Program-made: the position numbers and the translations under genes | The notes under the pieces: model-generated | Seen by the model: the letters and a program-made list of their open reading frames with translations, nothing else | The model's database searches: none | What the model was told of the DNA's origin: nothing | Part shown: one piece after another, positions 26,401 through 31,551 of the stretch | Numbering within the stretch: position 1 is the first letter of the stretch | Layout: each line of letters begins with the position of its first letter | Source of the DNA: Lineus longissimus | Taxonomy: Eukaryota > Nemertea > Pilidiophora > Heteronemertea > Lineidae | Assembly: GCF_910592395.1 (NCBI RefSeq) | Contig: NC_088308.1 | Location: 29,095,501-29,159,500, forward strand | Direction of reading: 5' to 3' | Length of the DNA: 64,000 bases

Positions 26401-28008
26401 TATGACAATCTCATTAATTATTCAGGCTCGTACATACTTCAAAATGCTGATAGATAAAGCGAGGCTTGTTGCTCAAGGGCAAAGTTTGTGATGAGGCCAA
26501 GTAAAGGCAATTTAAAGTATTCCACTGCTTCAACTTGCCCAAGTTTGGCACGGCTGCCCACTTTAAGAAGAGTTCTTGATGATTTAGACCACATTACGAC
26601 CACTCATGGTAAAGTGCAGTAGCGCTAGTTTAATGTACACAAGTGCTCCCCTAGTCGTGGTGATCATAGATGTGTGCGTCCAGGTCTCAGTTATCTTCAT
26701 ATTCGCTTCGAACACTCAATCTTTCCTTTAGATACGCAAGGTATATTTCGATAAGAACGAAGAATTAATCAAAACCAACCATCTACAAATCTTCAAACGA
26801 AGATCCCTTATGAGTCGGAATAATACCTTGAAGACTTGTAAGGCAAAAGGTAACTTGGCGTGCGTGACATATCGCCTTGACCATCCGTCAACAACTCTAA
26901 AGCGATGCGGAAGGACCGCATCAGTTCTTTCTGGCAAAGAGGAAGATAACCAAACGATTTTGCATCGGCCTGATCGAGATCAGAGTGCCTCTTGTCACCT
27001 CGTGGGGATTCGCAACATCAACATCGATCACTAAACATCTATAAATCAGTGTTTACCGTCTCCACGGAGACAGGAGCTCATCAATATCGCGTCTTCATCG
27101 ATTGACACGTGTTGTTTAGTTACTCTTTTGGGTCTGTTGCGCAGGATAAATTGCAGATTGAAATGAAGTCATAAAGTTGACTCTCACCAAGTTTTGTTTA
27201 AAATGAAGCCAAGTCACAAAGCGTATTGACAAGTGGCAGAGATTCTGACGCCTGTTGGTACAGAAGTGGGGTCTCATAGACATACAAGAGCACTCGCCAT
27301 CATGCTATGGAATTTGGAATAATCTCCGGCATGATGAACAGTTTCGCTTGGGCCAAAGCCCAGCAGGCCTTAACCAGACCATTTGACATTTGGGTAATGT
27401 CGATACACGGTCTTTTCAAGCTATTCATAGATAGATGCAGTATTCGAAATAGTAACATTCATTACTTGTGTTTGCTATAGCTCATAGGCCTACGTACGTC
27501 ACTAATCAAGAATGTTCGCGATAACCGATAATCACGATGTATTTCGTCATGGCCATTAACTGCTACAAAAAAACGATTTAGTTCAGTTAACTGTGCTCTC
27601 TTGCAGTATAACCATTACATATAACTCTTATGACAGCATACGTTGACAGGGATTAGTACTTAAAAAGACATCGCGATGTAAAGTCTTTTTTTCTCTCGAA
27701 ATCATGGACTGTTTCAGGCAACGATTACCTCTCTAGCCATTACAACATTCCTTCCGTTTCCTGACATATTCACCAGTATCAATGTTTAAACTCACAGGAT
27801 TGAGACACCAAGAGCTGATCTTCTTAATAAGTAAACCAGTTAAGGACATCAAAATCATTATTTGGCAATAACAGACGAATTTCATATCCGTGGCAAAGCA
27901 TGGAAGTGTATTGATGTCATCAGTTTTGTAACTTACCAGCACCACTTCTGCCAAAAGCAAATCCTTTCTTGGCCTCATAATGTCATCTTTCGTCAGGGTA
28001 ATCCTCAT
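848..28008 (-). CDS. Polycystin-1-like protein (WSC-PKD-REJ-GAIN/GPS-PLAT-channel), 37 exons
   Basis: Membrane receptor/channel subunit of the polycystin-1 family, about 3,700 residues against about 4,300 for human PKD1. Domains in order: signal peptide (residues 1-25), WSC (about 26-120), PKD-like and Cys-rich modules (about 120-1,590), REJ (about 1,480-1,940), GAIN (about 1,990-2,500) with GPS motif CTCNHLT, helix 1, PLAT (about 2,555-2,680), then ten helices ending in a polycystin channel domain and a cytoplasmic helical tail. Relatives sense extracellular cues in cilia or gametes and pair with PKD2-type subunits. Exons were joined by eye: splice sites are GT/AG and reading phases match at every junction except the 5' edge of the 13,512 exon. 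No LRR, C-type lectin or LDLa module is visible, unlike human PKD1. No frameshift or internal stop is seen in the joined frame. The family call is firm; orthology to a particular PKD1, PKD1L or REJ gene is not settled. Confidence 0.93.
2628..2811 (-). CDS. Polycystin-1-like exon 36: TOP domain, first part
   Basis: Encodes YWNWAKEVLLPALLVD and MGYAVMRQLRAKP, the W-x-W...LLP...RQLR pattern of the polycystin extracellular lid that sits between S1 and S2. Phase 0 in, 1 out. Confidence 0.92.
3153..3412 (-). CDS. Polycystin-1-like exon 35: channel helix S1
   Basis: Encodes basic residues (LEKFRVNRLKELKMYAILRE) and helix S1 (ILSYALFVWILLSISYSF), then the start of the extracellular TOP (polycystin) domain. 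Phase 1 in, 0 out. Confidence 0.92.
3772..3907 (-). CDS. Polycystin-1-like exon 34: acidic cytoplasmic loop
   Basis: Encodes the end of helix 5 (VFLVALFFSLILKK) and a strongly acidic run (DDDVDDLEEDEEEPEL) leading to YDEEWLARP, conserved in sequence character in polycystin-1 proteins. Phase 0 in, 1 out. Confidence 0.92.
4252..4800 (-). CDS. Polycystin-1-like exon 33: helices 3 and 4, most of helix 5
   Basis: Encodes ISIGVMANLIIFPATFLTVW (helix 3), a variable polar loop of about 90 residues including PPPYMRD, a KKKKK run, then HLAWLFLVIMCLVGITFSLF (helix 4) and SKKWITSMMAAFIMSIFITE (helix 5 start). Phase 0 at both ends. Confidence 0.93.
5074..5355 (-). CDS. Polycystin-1-like exon 32: helix 2
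   Basis: After IDRLIPVAGKEQ it encodes LCDEHLWFSLVARP, SRFTRLQRISCCLQLLVL and TMLTNAMFYG, the most conserved cytoplasmic-to-helix-2 block of polycystin-1 proteins. Phase 0 at both ends. Confidence 0.94.
5633..5923 (-). CDS. Polycystin-1-like exon 31: PLAT domain body
   Basis: Begins VYFVLSGENDETDVRIL and includes CFLLTTPRPLGEL, ARIWHDNSGEG, SWYLKYFLVND and WLAVEEDDGQ: all conserved PLAT landmarks, including the RIWHDN block. In polycystin-1 this cytoplasmic domain lies between helices 1 and 2 and binds lipid and Ca2+. Phase 0 at both ends. Confidence 0.94.
6324..6425 (-). CDS. Polycystin-1-like exon 30: first strand of PLAT
   Basis: Thirty-four codons, ending DKYMYELMVASGMAKGAGTH. Y-x-V/M-x-V-x-x-G...GAGT is the standard opening of PLAT/LH2 domains. 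Phase 0 at both ends. Confidence 0.9.
6744..7001 (-). CDS. Polycystin-1-like exon 29: GPS cleavage site and helix 1
   Basis: Encodes VSCTCNHLTSFAGG, an intact GPS with the HLT triad at which adhesion GPCRs and polycystin-1 self-cleave between Leu and Thr. About 35 residues later is the first membrane helix (TLITIILLYLIGAVICR), followed by basic cytoplasmic residues. Phase 0 at both ends. Confidence 0.94.
7293..7573 (-). CDS. Polycystin-1-like exon 28: end of GAIN and first GPS cysteines
   Basis: Contains TLYIGLRELDSAEFETYND and NTYAQNCMYYDEKAKDW followed by SGRGC. The last part supplies the first two conserved Cys and the Trp of the GPS motif. Phase-0 join to the exon carrying the cleavage site. 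Confidence 0.9.
8135..8327 (-). CDS. Polycystin-1-like exon 27: GAIN beta-sandwich
   Basis: Encodes IPDPPYCNYKSSELF, then AYMVFVAFDGRVNLTAGYYN and YIVPSHLEG, with two likely N-glycosylation sites (NLT, NST). The plus strand is also open here, but only this frame continues the domain in phase. Phase 0 in, 1 out. Confidence 0.83.
8563..8790 (-). CDS. Polycystin-1-like exon 26: GAIN beta-sandwich
   Basis: Seventy-six codons with VEIRMLDSDGNEKKI and VKVNYTMRMRLNETERKP strands ending DPYLSISIR. Alternating hydrophobic residues fit GAIN subdomain B. Phase 0 at both ends. Confidence 0.85.
9040..9291 (-). CDS. Polycystin-1-like exon 25: GAIN domain, helix to beta transition
   Basis: Starts with an acidic helix (EDDMYADLEEIEEKCL), passes a KKAPTGGKKVEVVSGKTK stretch and ends with ICEVDPPYCEDPHRTVSVA. 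The Cys pair and DPP turn precede the beta-sandwich half of GAIN. Phase 0 at both ends. Confidence 0.85.
9744..9814 (-). CDS. Polycystin-1-like exon 24: charged 71-nt exon
   Basis: Encodes FDGDAAREERDSVAKTNKEL and SDEQ. Together with the neighbours it forms a strongly charged helix (RE/EE/KK pairs). Splice sites TTCTAG and GTAGGT; phases fit both sides. Confidence 0.75.
10058..10157 (-). CDS. Polycystin-1-like exon 23: Lys/Glu-rich insert
   Basis: Encodes KARPGKSAREEAKKKAKP, an unusually basic run for a secreted-side domain, then MSLPRDGKS. It lies inside the GAIN helical region and is probably a surface loop or a lineage-specific insert. Phase 0 in, 1 out. Confidence 0.78.
10405..10527 (-). 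CDS. Polycystin-1-like exon 22: GAIN helices
   Basis: Forty-one codons beginning PKIANLLNKTVNTID and ending VLAGLFNLKQ. The leucine spacing marks amphipathic helices. Phase 0 at both ends; the acceptor is the TTTAG at 10,530-10,528, which keeps the frame open. Confidence 0.8.
10814..10933 (-). CDS. Polycystin-1-like exon 21: GAIN helices
   Basis: Forty codons, FVENTLDNLEKSNVNL then LTEIADKLVAEP, giving two helices typical of GAIN subdomain A in polycystin-1 and adhesion receptors. Phase 0 at both ends. Confidence 0.82.
11295..11339 (-). CDS. Polycystin-1-like exon 20: 45-nt exon
   Basis: Encodes SLTSAEDNLREEGTK, phase 0 at both ends, with donor GTAGGT. A longer form reading on to a GTATTC donor near 11,231 would end in phase 2 and could not join the next exon, so the short form is chosen. 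Confidence 0.6.
11619..11659 (-). CDS. Polycystin-1-like exon 19: 41-nt exon
   Basis: Encodes KIGSLVDLENDDT between TTTTGCAG and GTAAGT. The first Lys codon is completed from exon 18 and the exon ends in phase 0. Short, but both splice sites are strong and the phases agree. Confidence 0.7.
11945..12071 (-). CDS. Polycystin-1-like exon 18: start of the helical GAIN subdomain
   Basis: Encodes SGLSDMLESTFRKGNP and DVAEVVVAGMNSQND, an amphipathic helical segment equivalent to the region after REJ in which A-x-x-V-x-x-G-x-N-S is typical. Ends with one base of a Lys codon. Confidence 0.82.
12420..12607 (-). CDS. Polycystin-1-like exon 17: REJ C-terminal strands
   Basis: Encodes an acidic loop (ENPDANETAPSQEF) followed by MDVIARVIDDEGAFTECQAG, which matches the V-x-V-x-D-x-x-GA-x-T signature that ends REJ regions. 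Donor GTAGGC; phase-0 join to VSPTSMS. Confidence 0.88.
12903..13160 (-). CDS. Polycystin-1-like exon 16: REJ core
   Basis: Encodes MTGYAKMDFSVNRPP, then PCSVSPTTGTHITTKFIV and GDGWSDDRRIVAFEVY. This is the best-conserved REJ block: NxPP, C-x-V-x-P-x-x-G, T-x-F, and W-x-D followed by a Y strand. Phase 1 at both ends. Confidence 0.92.
13512..13650 (-). CDS. Polycystin-1-like exon 15: REJ region, 5' boundary unresolved
   Basis: The 3' end is clear: DASRG is split at a GTAAGT donor (13,511-13,506) and joins NKSKELTL in phase. The family pattern requires at least NTITTTFQSIEYKMTIGND, because the Tyr strand is conserved. The frame is open back to a TAA at 13,653-13,651, but the only AG inside it (before TATTGAATAC) is out of phase with exon 14. 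The listed right edge is therefore the limit of the open frame and not a splice site. Confidence 0.6.
13888..13896 (-). other. Possible 9-nt microexon between REJ exons
   Basis: On the minus strand, GTTCCAATG is bounded by a good acceptor (a pyrimidine stretch then CTACAG) and a good donor (GTAAGA). Nine bases would keep the phase between exons 14 and 15. It may be chance; nothing but the splice-site pair supports it. Confidence 0.2.
14457..14677 (-). CDS. Polycystin-1-like exon 14: REJ region, Cys pairs and YHW motif
   Basis: Encodes four conserved REJ-type cysteines (CSDANAC, MCKLMVTCLTNC) followed by TYHWTIQYYND, the tryptophan strand of the REJ module. Ends in phase 1 at a GTGAGT donor. 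Confidence 0.88.
15233..15528 (-). CDS. Polycystin-1-like exon 13: REJ region, N-terminal part
   Basis: Starts GFDGYLWFAQ and contains GNFTPNFYLMPLNQTCNI and VSMLVTVVDGRPPVI, matching the opening of REJ (receptor for egg jelly) regions, in which a PP motif precedes the first conserved Cys. It ends in a split Thr codon that continues as T-C-S-D-A. Confidence 0.87.
15796..16722 (-). CDS. Polycystin-1-like exon 12: PKD repeat and entry to the REJ region
   Basis: A 309-codon open exon. It contains PGAYNICITAV, a PKD core VAIDYGDRS with HIYKSEGPKRIKV, then a Cys-bearing beta domain (CRPEIMIY-like strands, NIKWWEM) and LGVYRLTLSVQM. The C-terminal quarter (LTLNPERYSVDRDASPNDPP) leads into the REJ region with a phase-0 join. 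Confidence 0.9.
17059..17165 (-). CDS. Polycystin-1-like exon 11: short PKD-repeat exon
   Basis: Encodes ETVSRYEIVAESDGYVWACTL and a following NIKPGDPL segment; YVWACTL is the central strand of an Ig/PKD-like fold. It joins to PGAYNICITAV in the next exon, giving a complete repeat end. Confidence 0.78.
17350..17512 (-). CDS. Polycystin-1-like exon 10: inter-repeat linker
   Basis: Encodes 54 residues, basic and proline/glycine-rich (YRPKKPLNG, QPGVGESGN), ending FVGGRN. It reads as the tail of a PKD repeat plus a linker. Phase 0 in, 1 out. Confidence 0.8.
18050..18270 (-). CDS. Polycystin-1-like exon 9: PKD repeat
   Basis: Contains FTFTWTGTEKP and HVMHFGRSADG, equivalent to the tryptophan strand and FGDG turn of a PKD repeat, followed by ARVVVKNLVSEYTFTAD. 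Phase 1 in, 0 out. Confidence 0.85.
18665..18853 (-). CDS. Polycystin-1-like exon 8: end of one PKD repeat
   Basis: Completes the repeat begun at TYSWGTTP with FDKPGNYTVSVTIHN, the standard G-x-Y-x-V-x-V last strands, then starts the next repeat (TVEF). Phase 1 at both ends. Confidence 0.85.
18945..19115. mobile_element. pogo/Tigger-like DNA transposon terminus in a polycystin intron
   Basis: Starts CAGTGGAATCCCGGT directly after a TA dinucleotide and contains CCCGGTAACACGACCACC. The same terminal pattern occurs at 30,759. CAGTGG-type ends after a TA target are typical of pogo/Tigger-group elements. I could not find the opposite inverted terminus, so this is probably a solo or decayed end. 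Confidence 0.4.
19242..20711 (-). CDS. Polycystin-1-like exon 7: large exon with about six PKD repeats
   Basis: A 1,470-base exon in one open frame. PKD-type motifs recur at roughly 80-100-residue spacing: LWNFGDKS, IDYGDGS with HEYTTPGKYNV, KIDYGDST with FNHTYTKVGEF, TIDFGDRS with SHNYNQPGTF, and the start of a further repeat at TYSWGTTP. PKD repeats are Ig-like extracellular folds involved in adhesion and force resistance. One intermediate repeat (KYKCTSVPP region) has lost the WDFGDG core and carries extra cysteines. Confidence 0.92.
21060..21135 (-). repeat. tRNA-derived SINE-like unit in a polycystin intron
   Basis: On the minus strand an A-box-like AGTGGCGTACTGGTCAGGG is followed about 35 bases later by a B-box-like CTTCAAATCCCGG, the spacing and order of an RNA polymerase III internal promoter. 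It lacks the pairing of a functional tRNA. It lies in the large intron between 20,711 and 22,783. Confidence 0.4.
22783..23470 (-). CDS. Polycystin-1-like exon 6: Cys-rich start, then a PKD-like region
   Basis: The first 50 residues hold eight cysteines (pattern around ACKVGDVFCYDTYKC and CEISCSKS). A long stretch of alternating strands follows with no cysteine, finishing with a PKD-like end (GKPLTLKVGKHA) that runs into the next PKD repeat. The Cys-rich part does not match WSC, LDLa or C-type lectin spacing that I know. Confidence 0.82.
23573..23736 (-). CDS. Polycystin-1-like exon 5: extracellular beta module
   Basis: Encodes 55 residues containing a CTGG turn and a segment IIGWEFNLQSKGDITL, likely a beta-sandwich edge. 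I do not recognise a named domain. It joins in phase with both neighbours (D split at the start, LM then V at the end). Confidence 0.75.
23976..24177 (-). CDS. Polycystin-1-like exon 4: PKD-like module
   Basis: Encodes about 67 residues with CPEQVEKSDD and a strand pair around SNIKANIDFKDGK that resembles the W/I-D-F/Y-G-D turn of PKD repeats with Lys-Asp replacing Gly-Asp. Phase 0 in, 1 out; the donor is GTAGGT. Confidence 0.8.
24963..25519 (-). CDS. Polycystin-1-like exon 3: WSC domain and first PKD-like module
   Basis: The exon opens with a WSC domain: QDCYK start, eight cysteines spaced as in the family, an FASTQAG...FCFC core and a closing YCGG. WSC domains are putative carbohydrate-binding modules and occur near the N-terminus of human PKD1. 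The second half is a beta-rich module ending in PGVYNVIAEVTS, the typical last strands of a PKD repeat. Phase 1 in, 0 out. Confidence 0.9.
25792..25816 (-). CDS. Polycystin-1-like exon 2: 25-nt microexon finishing the signal peptide
   Basis: A 25-base exon between TTTCAG and GTGAGA encodes VVILFSIG and leaves one base, so the next exon continues V-S-A-Q-D-C-Y. It completes the hydrophobic core and gives a likely cleavage site after Ala before the first WSC residues. It is far below the size at which most gene finders work, but the phases (0 in, 1 out) fit both neighbours exactly. Confidence 0.75.
26016..26186. mobile_element. MITE-like element with about 45-bp imperfect inverted termini
   Basis: The left end (CCGGTGTGGCGGGGATAG) and the right end, read on the other strand (CCGGTGTGACAGCGGATA), are imperfect inverted repeats extending through matching TAGTCC and CATAGTCCG-like blocks, around a short AT-rich centre. 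No coding sequence. The element lies in the intron between exons 1 and 2 of the polycystin gene. No clear target-site duplication was seen, so the superfamily is open. Confidence 0.5.
27937..28008 (-). CDS. Polycystin-1-like exon 1: start codon and signal-peptide N-half
   Basis: Two in-frame ATGs, at 28,008 and 27,978, precede a strong donor (GTAAGT at 27,936). From the second, the exon reads MRPRKDLLLAEVVL: basic residues, then the start of a hydrophobic core. The core finishes in the next exon and makes a normal signal peptide, so 27,978 is the preferred start; starting at 28,008 would add ten residues with two Asp and two Lys/Arg in front. The phase-0 join supports the assignment. Confidence 0.72.
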
Positions 28009-28179
28009 TAACCGAGGAAAATAAAAAGAGCAAGCAAATAACACTAATAAAGGTACTTCAGTTGCTGCACGAGTCAGTTATCCTTTTGAAACTATAAATT
28101 AGAAAGTGATAAAAAGCCAGCACCAAGCGCGACAGATTTGATAATTACTCGTCTGCGTCAGAGAAATGCAAAATTCCAA

Positions 28180-28189
28180 GCGCATGCGC
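28180..28189. promoter_or_regulatory. NRF1-type palindrome GCGCATGCGC
   Basis: A perfect 10-base NRF1 consensus about 175 bases upstream of the polycystin-1-like start. An inverted CCAAT box (ATTGG at 28,195-28,199) lies next to it. NRF1 sites are usual in CpG-type core promoters of animals, so this may mark the proximal promoter. Confidence 0.5.
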
Positions 28190-28287
28190 TCAATATTGGT
28201 TATTGAATATAAATTTAAGCTTTATCCCCAATCGATGTAAAACCTATACACGGAAGGGCCTACTCAAGCTATAGTATCTGTTTATAT

Positions 28288-28301
28288 ATTGCCTTGGTAA
28301 C
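28288..28301. promoter_or_regulatory. RFX X-box-like site ATTGCCTTGGTAAC
   Basis: Fits the degenerate X-box RYYVYYN(1-3)RRHRAC with a two-base spacer and is nearly a perfect palindrome. RFX factors activate ciliary genes through such sites, generally within a few hundred bases of the start, and polycystins are ciliary proteins. The degenerate pattern alone is common (roughly once per kb), so position and palindromic quality are the evidence. Confidence 0.42.
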
Positions 28302-28995
28302 CATTAAATGTTTCGAGGCTGCTGAGGGCAAAAATATAAGTTTCAATCGCGCCAAATGCTGTACGTAATATTGGAATCTGTATCTAAGCCAGAGACTAGA
28401 TATATTTTTTTACCACCGAATTGTTTAACGAGGTATTGCAGAATCAGTTAGTAAAGAGATTGGTGTACCACTCAAAATGTTCTTTTTCGTTAAACTTTTG
28501 TGTGTGCAAAAGCCAGGTGGTTAAGTAAGGATAAATGCGACCCTCCACCCCGCGACCGACGCCTCGCCCCGGTTCTATGACCGCGCTTAGGGTCTATTTG
28601 AGGAAGAAACGTTATCTGAAGAGGACACTGGTGACTTACTGACCTACTGTAACGACTAATGTCTTGATCTACACACTTTGTAGTGCAAATAAGTCAATCC
28701 AGACACTGGAACGACCAAAAGAGGTAGCCAGGTAAGGTTACCAACTGTTATAGGAGATACCTTCATTTACTCTAATTTAGAGTCTAATTATACCAACTTT
28801 AATTTGCCCATGTCTTTTTGGCCCTCGAACGATCATATAACAGTCATATAATTTGGCCAATCTATACTTCGACCTAGTCGAGGAAAAGGTTAAGTTTTCT
28901 CCACATACCTTGACTTTTACCTTGTCGAGGGAAGATGGATGTTCTCCCTACTCTAGGAGCCCAAACTATGCAAGAACTTCACCATAATTTAGCTA

Positions 28996-30331
28996 ATGAA
29001 CATTGGGCAGGACAACAGAGCCTTACACCGAAGGTAAATGGTAGAAAGGGGTCTGTATTGCGATTGGGTGTTTTCGTTTTGACAGCGGGTACCTTCTAAA
29101 ACGAAATAACACTTTCGCTCAACCTTCTAACTGATAAAGGTTCGTATTTCGTAGCAGACACAGGAATAACACACCTCAAGTTTATGAAGGCCAACATGCA
29201 TATGCCTCGGCTGGAGATGAAGGAGAAGAAATCATGCTAAAAGTAAGTCAGTTGAAATACAGGCGTTTTTCCTTCCTGATTTAGACCAAAAACAGTCAAC
29301 TCTATCTCTCAATGCTGTTTTTTCAAACTCTGTCTCCCAGGTTCTTTGTTTTCTTGCAGACCACGCCATGCAGGATTTCATACGGTAGTGAGGCGCCGAT
29401 CACATCCGCGCGTTTCCGCTGTCATAGCACCATTATCCTCTTCATCATCTCTTTCTGCTTCATGTTCGGCGGTGCGGTGATGACCGGTTTTGGCGTGGCT
29501 GGGGCAGATGTTGTTATAACTATCAGGTGAGACCTGCTCATTCCAGTCATCACTCTTCTCGCCAAAGTCTTCATCAAGAAAAAGACCTCAACGCGTCCTT
29601 GTTTATTACCATCAGAAACAATGTCCTTATCGGATAAACACAAATATTTTCCCAAAGTGAACACTTATGTCGTCATGTGAGTTTTACTGACTGGTAGCCC
29701 AAGCGTGGCCTTGTTGCTACTGGGAGTGATAGATCAAGCAAGTTACCAGTATCATCACCACATTTACTCTTTTCGTCAAGCTTCTTTTATCAGACTCGCA
29801 CAGCAATTAAGACTCCCTGGGGAGAGTTATCAGCGCATCCGTACATGTAGGCCTGACAGACAGCTCCAGATCACGACACGAAAAAAGCTAAACAGGCTAA
29901 GAAAAGTTATCATTATTTCACATTGAATGGGCTCAAACTTTGCCTGATTCTGGCAAAGTACGGTATTTTTAGATACATGTACTTCAAGTTTCTAAGTTTC
30001 AGATGAAATCATTATAACATTTTGTTCAATTACTATAAAATATCTGTGTGAAATCTCCAAATATCTTAGTGTCATTTTCTGGCGGAACACACTTTCCAAT
30101 GATATTAACTTAGAATGTATTTTTCTTTCCCACAGTGTAACTGGGTTCATCGGTATAGCCATAGGACTTATTGTAGTAGGACTATTCCTCATGATCATTG
30201 GTGCCGTCTTGGCTCGGGAAGATAGAAAGGATCTGCGCCTAGATCAAGAAAGGAAGAGGAAGTCCATCTATCTGGGCAGCTTCAAACCGGCCTACACAGT
30301 GCCAATGGGATTGCACAATTTTGGAAACTAG
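28996..30331 (+). CDS. Small two-helix membrane protein, four exons, 161 aa
   Basis: CDS segments 28,996-29,033, 29,158-29,242, 29,360-29,526 and 30,136-30,331 total 486 bases. All junctions are GT/AG and in phase; a CTAAC branch-point-like sequence precedes exon 2. The protein has a polar N-terminus (about 60 residues, acidic patch AGDEGEEI), helix 1 (STIILFIISFCFMFGGAVM), a very short loop, helix 2 (GFIGIAIGLIVVGLFLMIIG) and a basic tail (AREDRKDLRLDQERKRK) ending HNFGN. No signal peptide; the termini probably face the same side. I do not recognise the family. The ATG at 28,996 is chosen because it leaves the phase exon 2 requires; an upstream in-exon ATG in another frame would not join. 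The exon 2 acceptor could also be six bases further on (29,164). Exons 3 and 4 are the surest. Confidence 0.72.
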
Positions 30332-31551
30332 AAGTTGGACAATTTACAATGTTTTAGATGTGGTAACTGAGGACGCCGTCCCTGAGGATAAGCCTGATGG
30401 ATACGCTGATGTCCCAGAGCTTGCCAGGAGATCAGCTTCAGGCCGATCGCAGGAGTTAAGGATTATTCATTCAAAGCAAAGACGTGACGAGACTTCGATT
30501 TAAAAACAAGGCGAACTTCTTGGTTCAAATATGCGGATATTTTACAACTCTTAAGCACACAAAACCAACCATAATCATCAAAATAACCTTTTGTCATTAT
30601 AAATGTATTTTCCGCCTGAATGTGTACCGGACATAATGACGAGTACTTTGTACAGACATTCTACCCAACATTGCCCCTGAACCCCCAGAGAGTATGATTA
30701 TGCTTTATCTCCATGGTTCATGGGATTACTAAAATTACTGATTGAATGAATTTAAATACAGTGGGAACCCGGTAACACGACCACTCATGCGACCGAGGTT
30801 GAATGGTCGCGTTACAAAATGCGTGATTCAGTTTTTCCGCCAAAATTGTTGAACTTTTTCACAGGTTCAAAGCATGACAAATCTGCCGCAATCAATTTCT
30901 TAACAGAAATCATGGCAACATTCGTCTTTTCACGGCAATTTTTGGTTACAAGTTGTACGGCAATACTCAATGAGATCGTGGACCATCTCTGCATCGTTGG
31001 TTTGAAGCATACCTATGATGCTTTAGCGTCCACAAGACAAATCATCTTTACTTCTTTATTTCTGTGCACCAAACCATTTGATAGATGGGCTTGCTTTATT
31101 GTTTATATTTTCAAATAATTCTTACTAATCTATAAAGCCTGGGACGGAGTGTCTATTCGCAGTGCTATAAGATGCTGTCTTTACCCTTCCCTCTACAGTT
31201 CGCAGAATTGTTTTCAGATGGCAACACCAGCATCTCACCCAAGCTTTATTGCCTAATAATGCTGTCAAAGCTTTGAAGATGAACTTGGTTGCTGAGGGTG
31301 GGATGCGACTAGTACACTCCTAAAGCAGTGGTGACGTTCACACGCCAGTCGTTCCTCATGTGATCAAGTAGTAATTTGTCCAAGCGGTCTTAATCTCCTG
31401 AAATTGTCGTTTTGTTCCCATCATTTATATACATGAGTCCTGTCTTATCTGTTCGTGGAACATGAATAAAGCCAACAATACATAAGGCGAGCTTGTATAT
31501 TTTTGATATAGCTCATTTTCCTTCTGTCAATGTGTGTAATAAAGTAATAAA
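30332..31551 (+). other. Probable 3' UTR of the two-helix gene, with poly(A) signals
   Basis: No coding sequence. Three AATAAA signals on the plus strand, at 31,465-31,470, 31,538-31,543 and 31,546-31,551, are the first good ones after the stop codon. A pogo-like terminus lies inside at 30,759. The UTR length of about 1.1-1.2 kb is inferred from these signals only. Confidence 0.35.
30759..30850. mobile_element. pogo/Tigger-like DNA transposon terminus
   Basis: CAGTGGGAACCCGGTAACAC follows TA and continues GACCACTCATGCGACC, sharing the ACCCGGTAACACGACCAC block with the copy in the polycystin intron at 18,945. The opposite end was not found. Confidence 0.4.

Larger units (their letters stand above)
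28009..28995. promoter_or_regulatory. Divergent intergenic region shared by the polycystin-1-like and two-helix genes
   Basis: Just under 1 kb separates the two start codons, which point away from each other. On the polycystin side are an X-box-like palindrome, a CCAAT box and an NRF1-type palindrome. On the other side is a GC-rich patch at about 28,537-28,590 (CCACCCCGCGACCGACGCC). No transcription start is proven. The layout suits a bidirectional promoter or two closely spaced ones. Confidence 0.45.
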
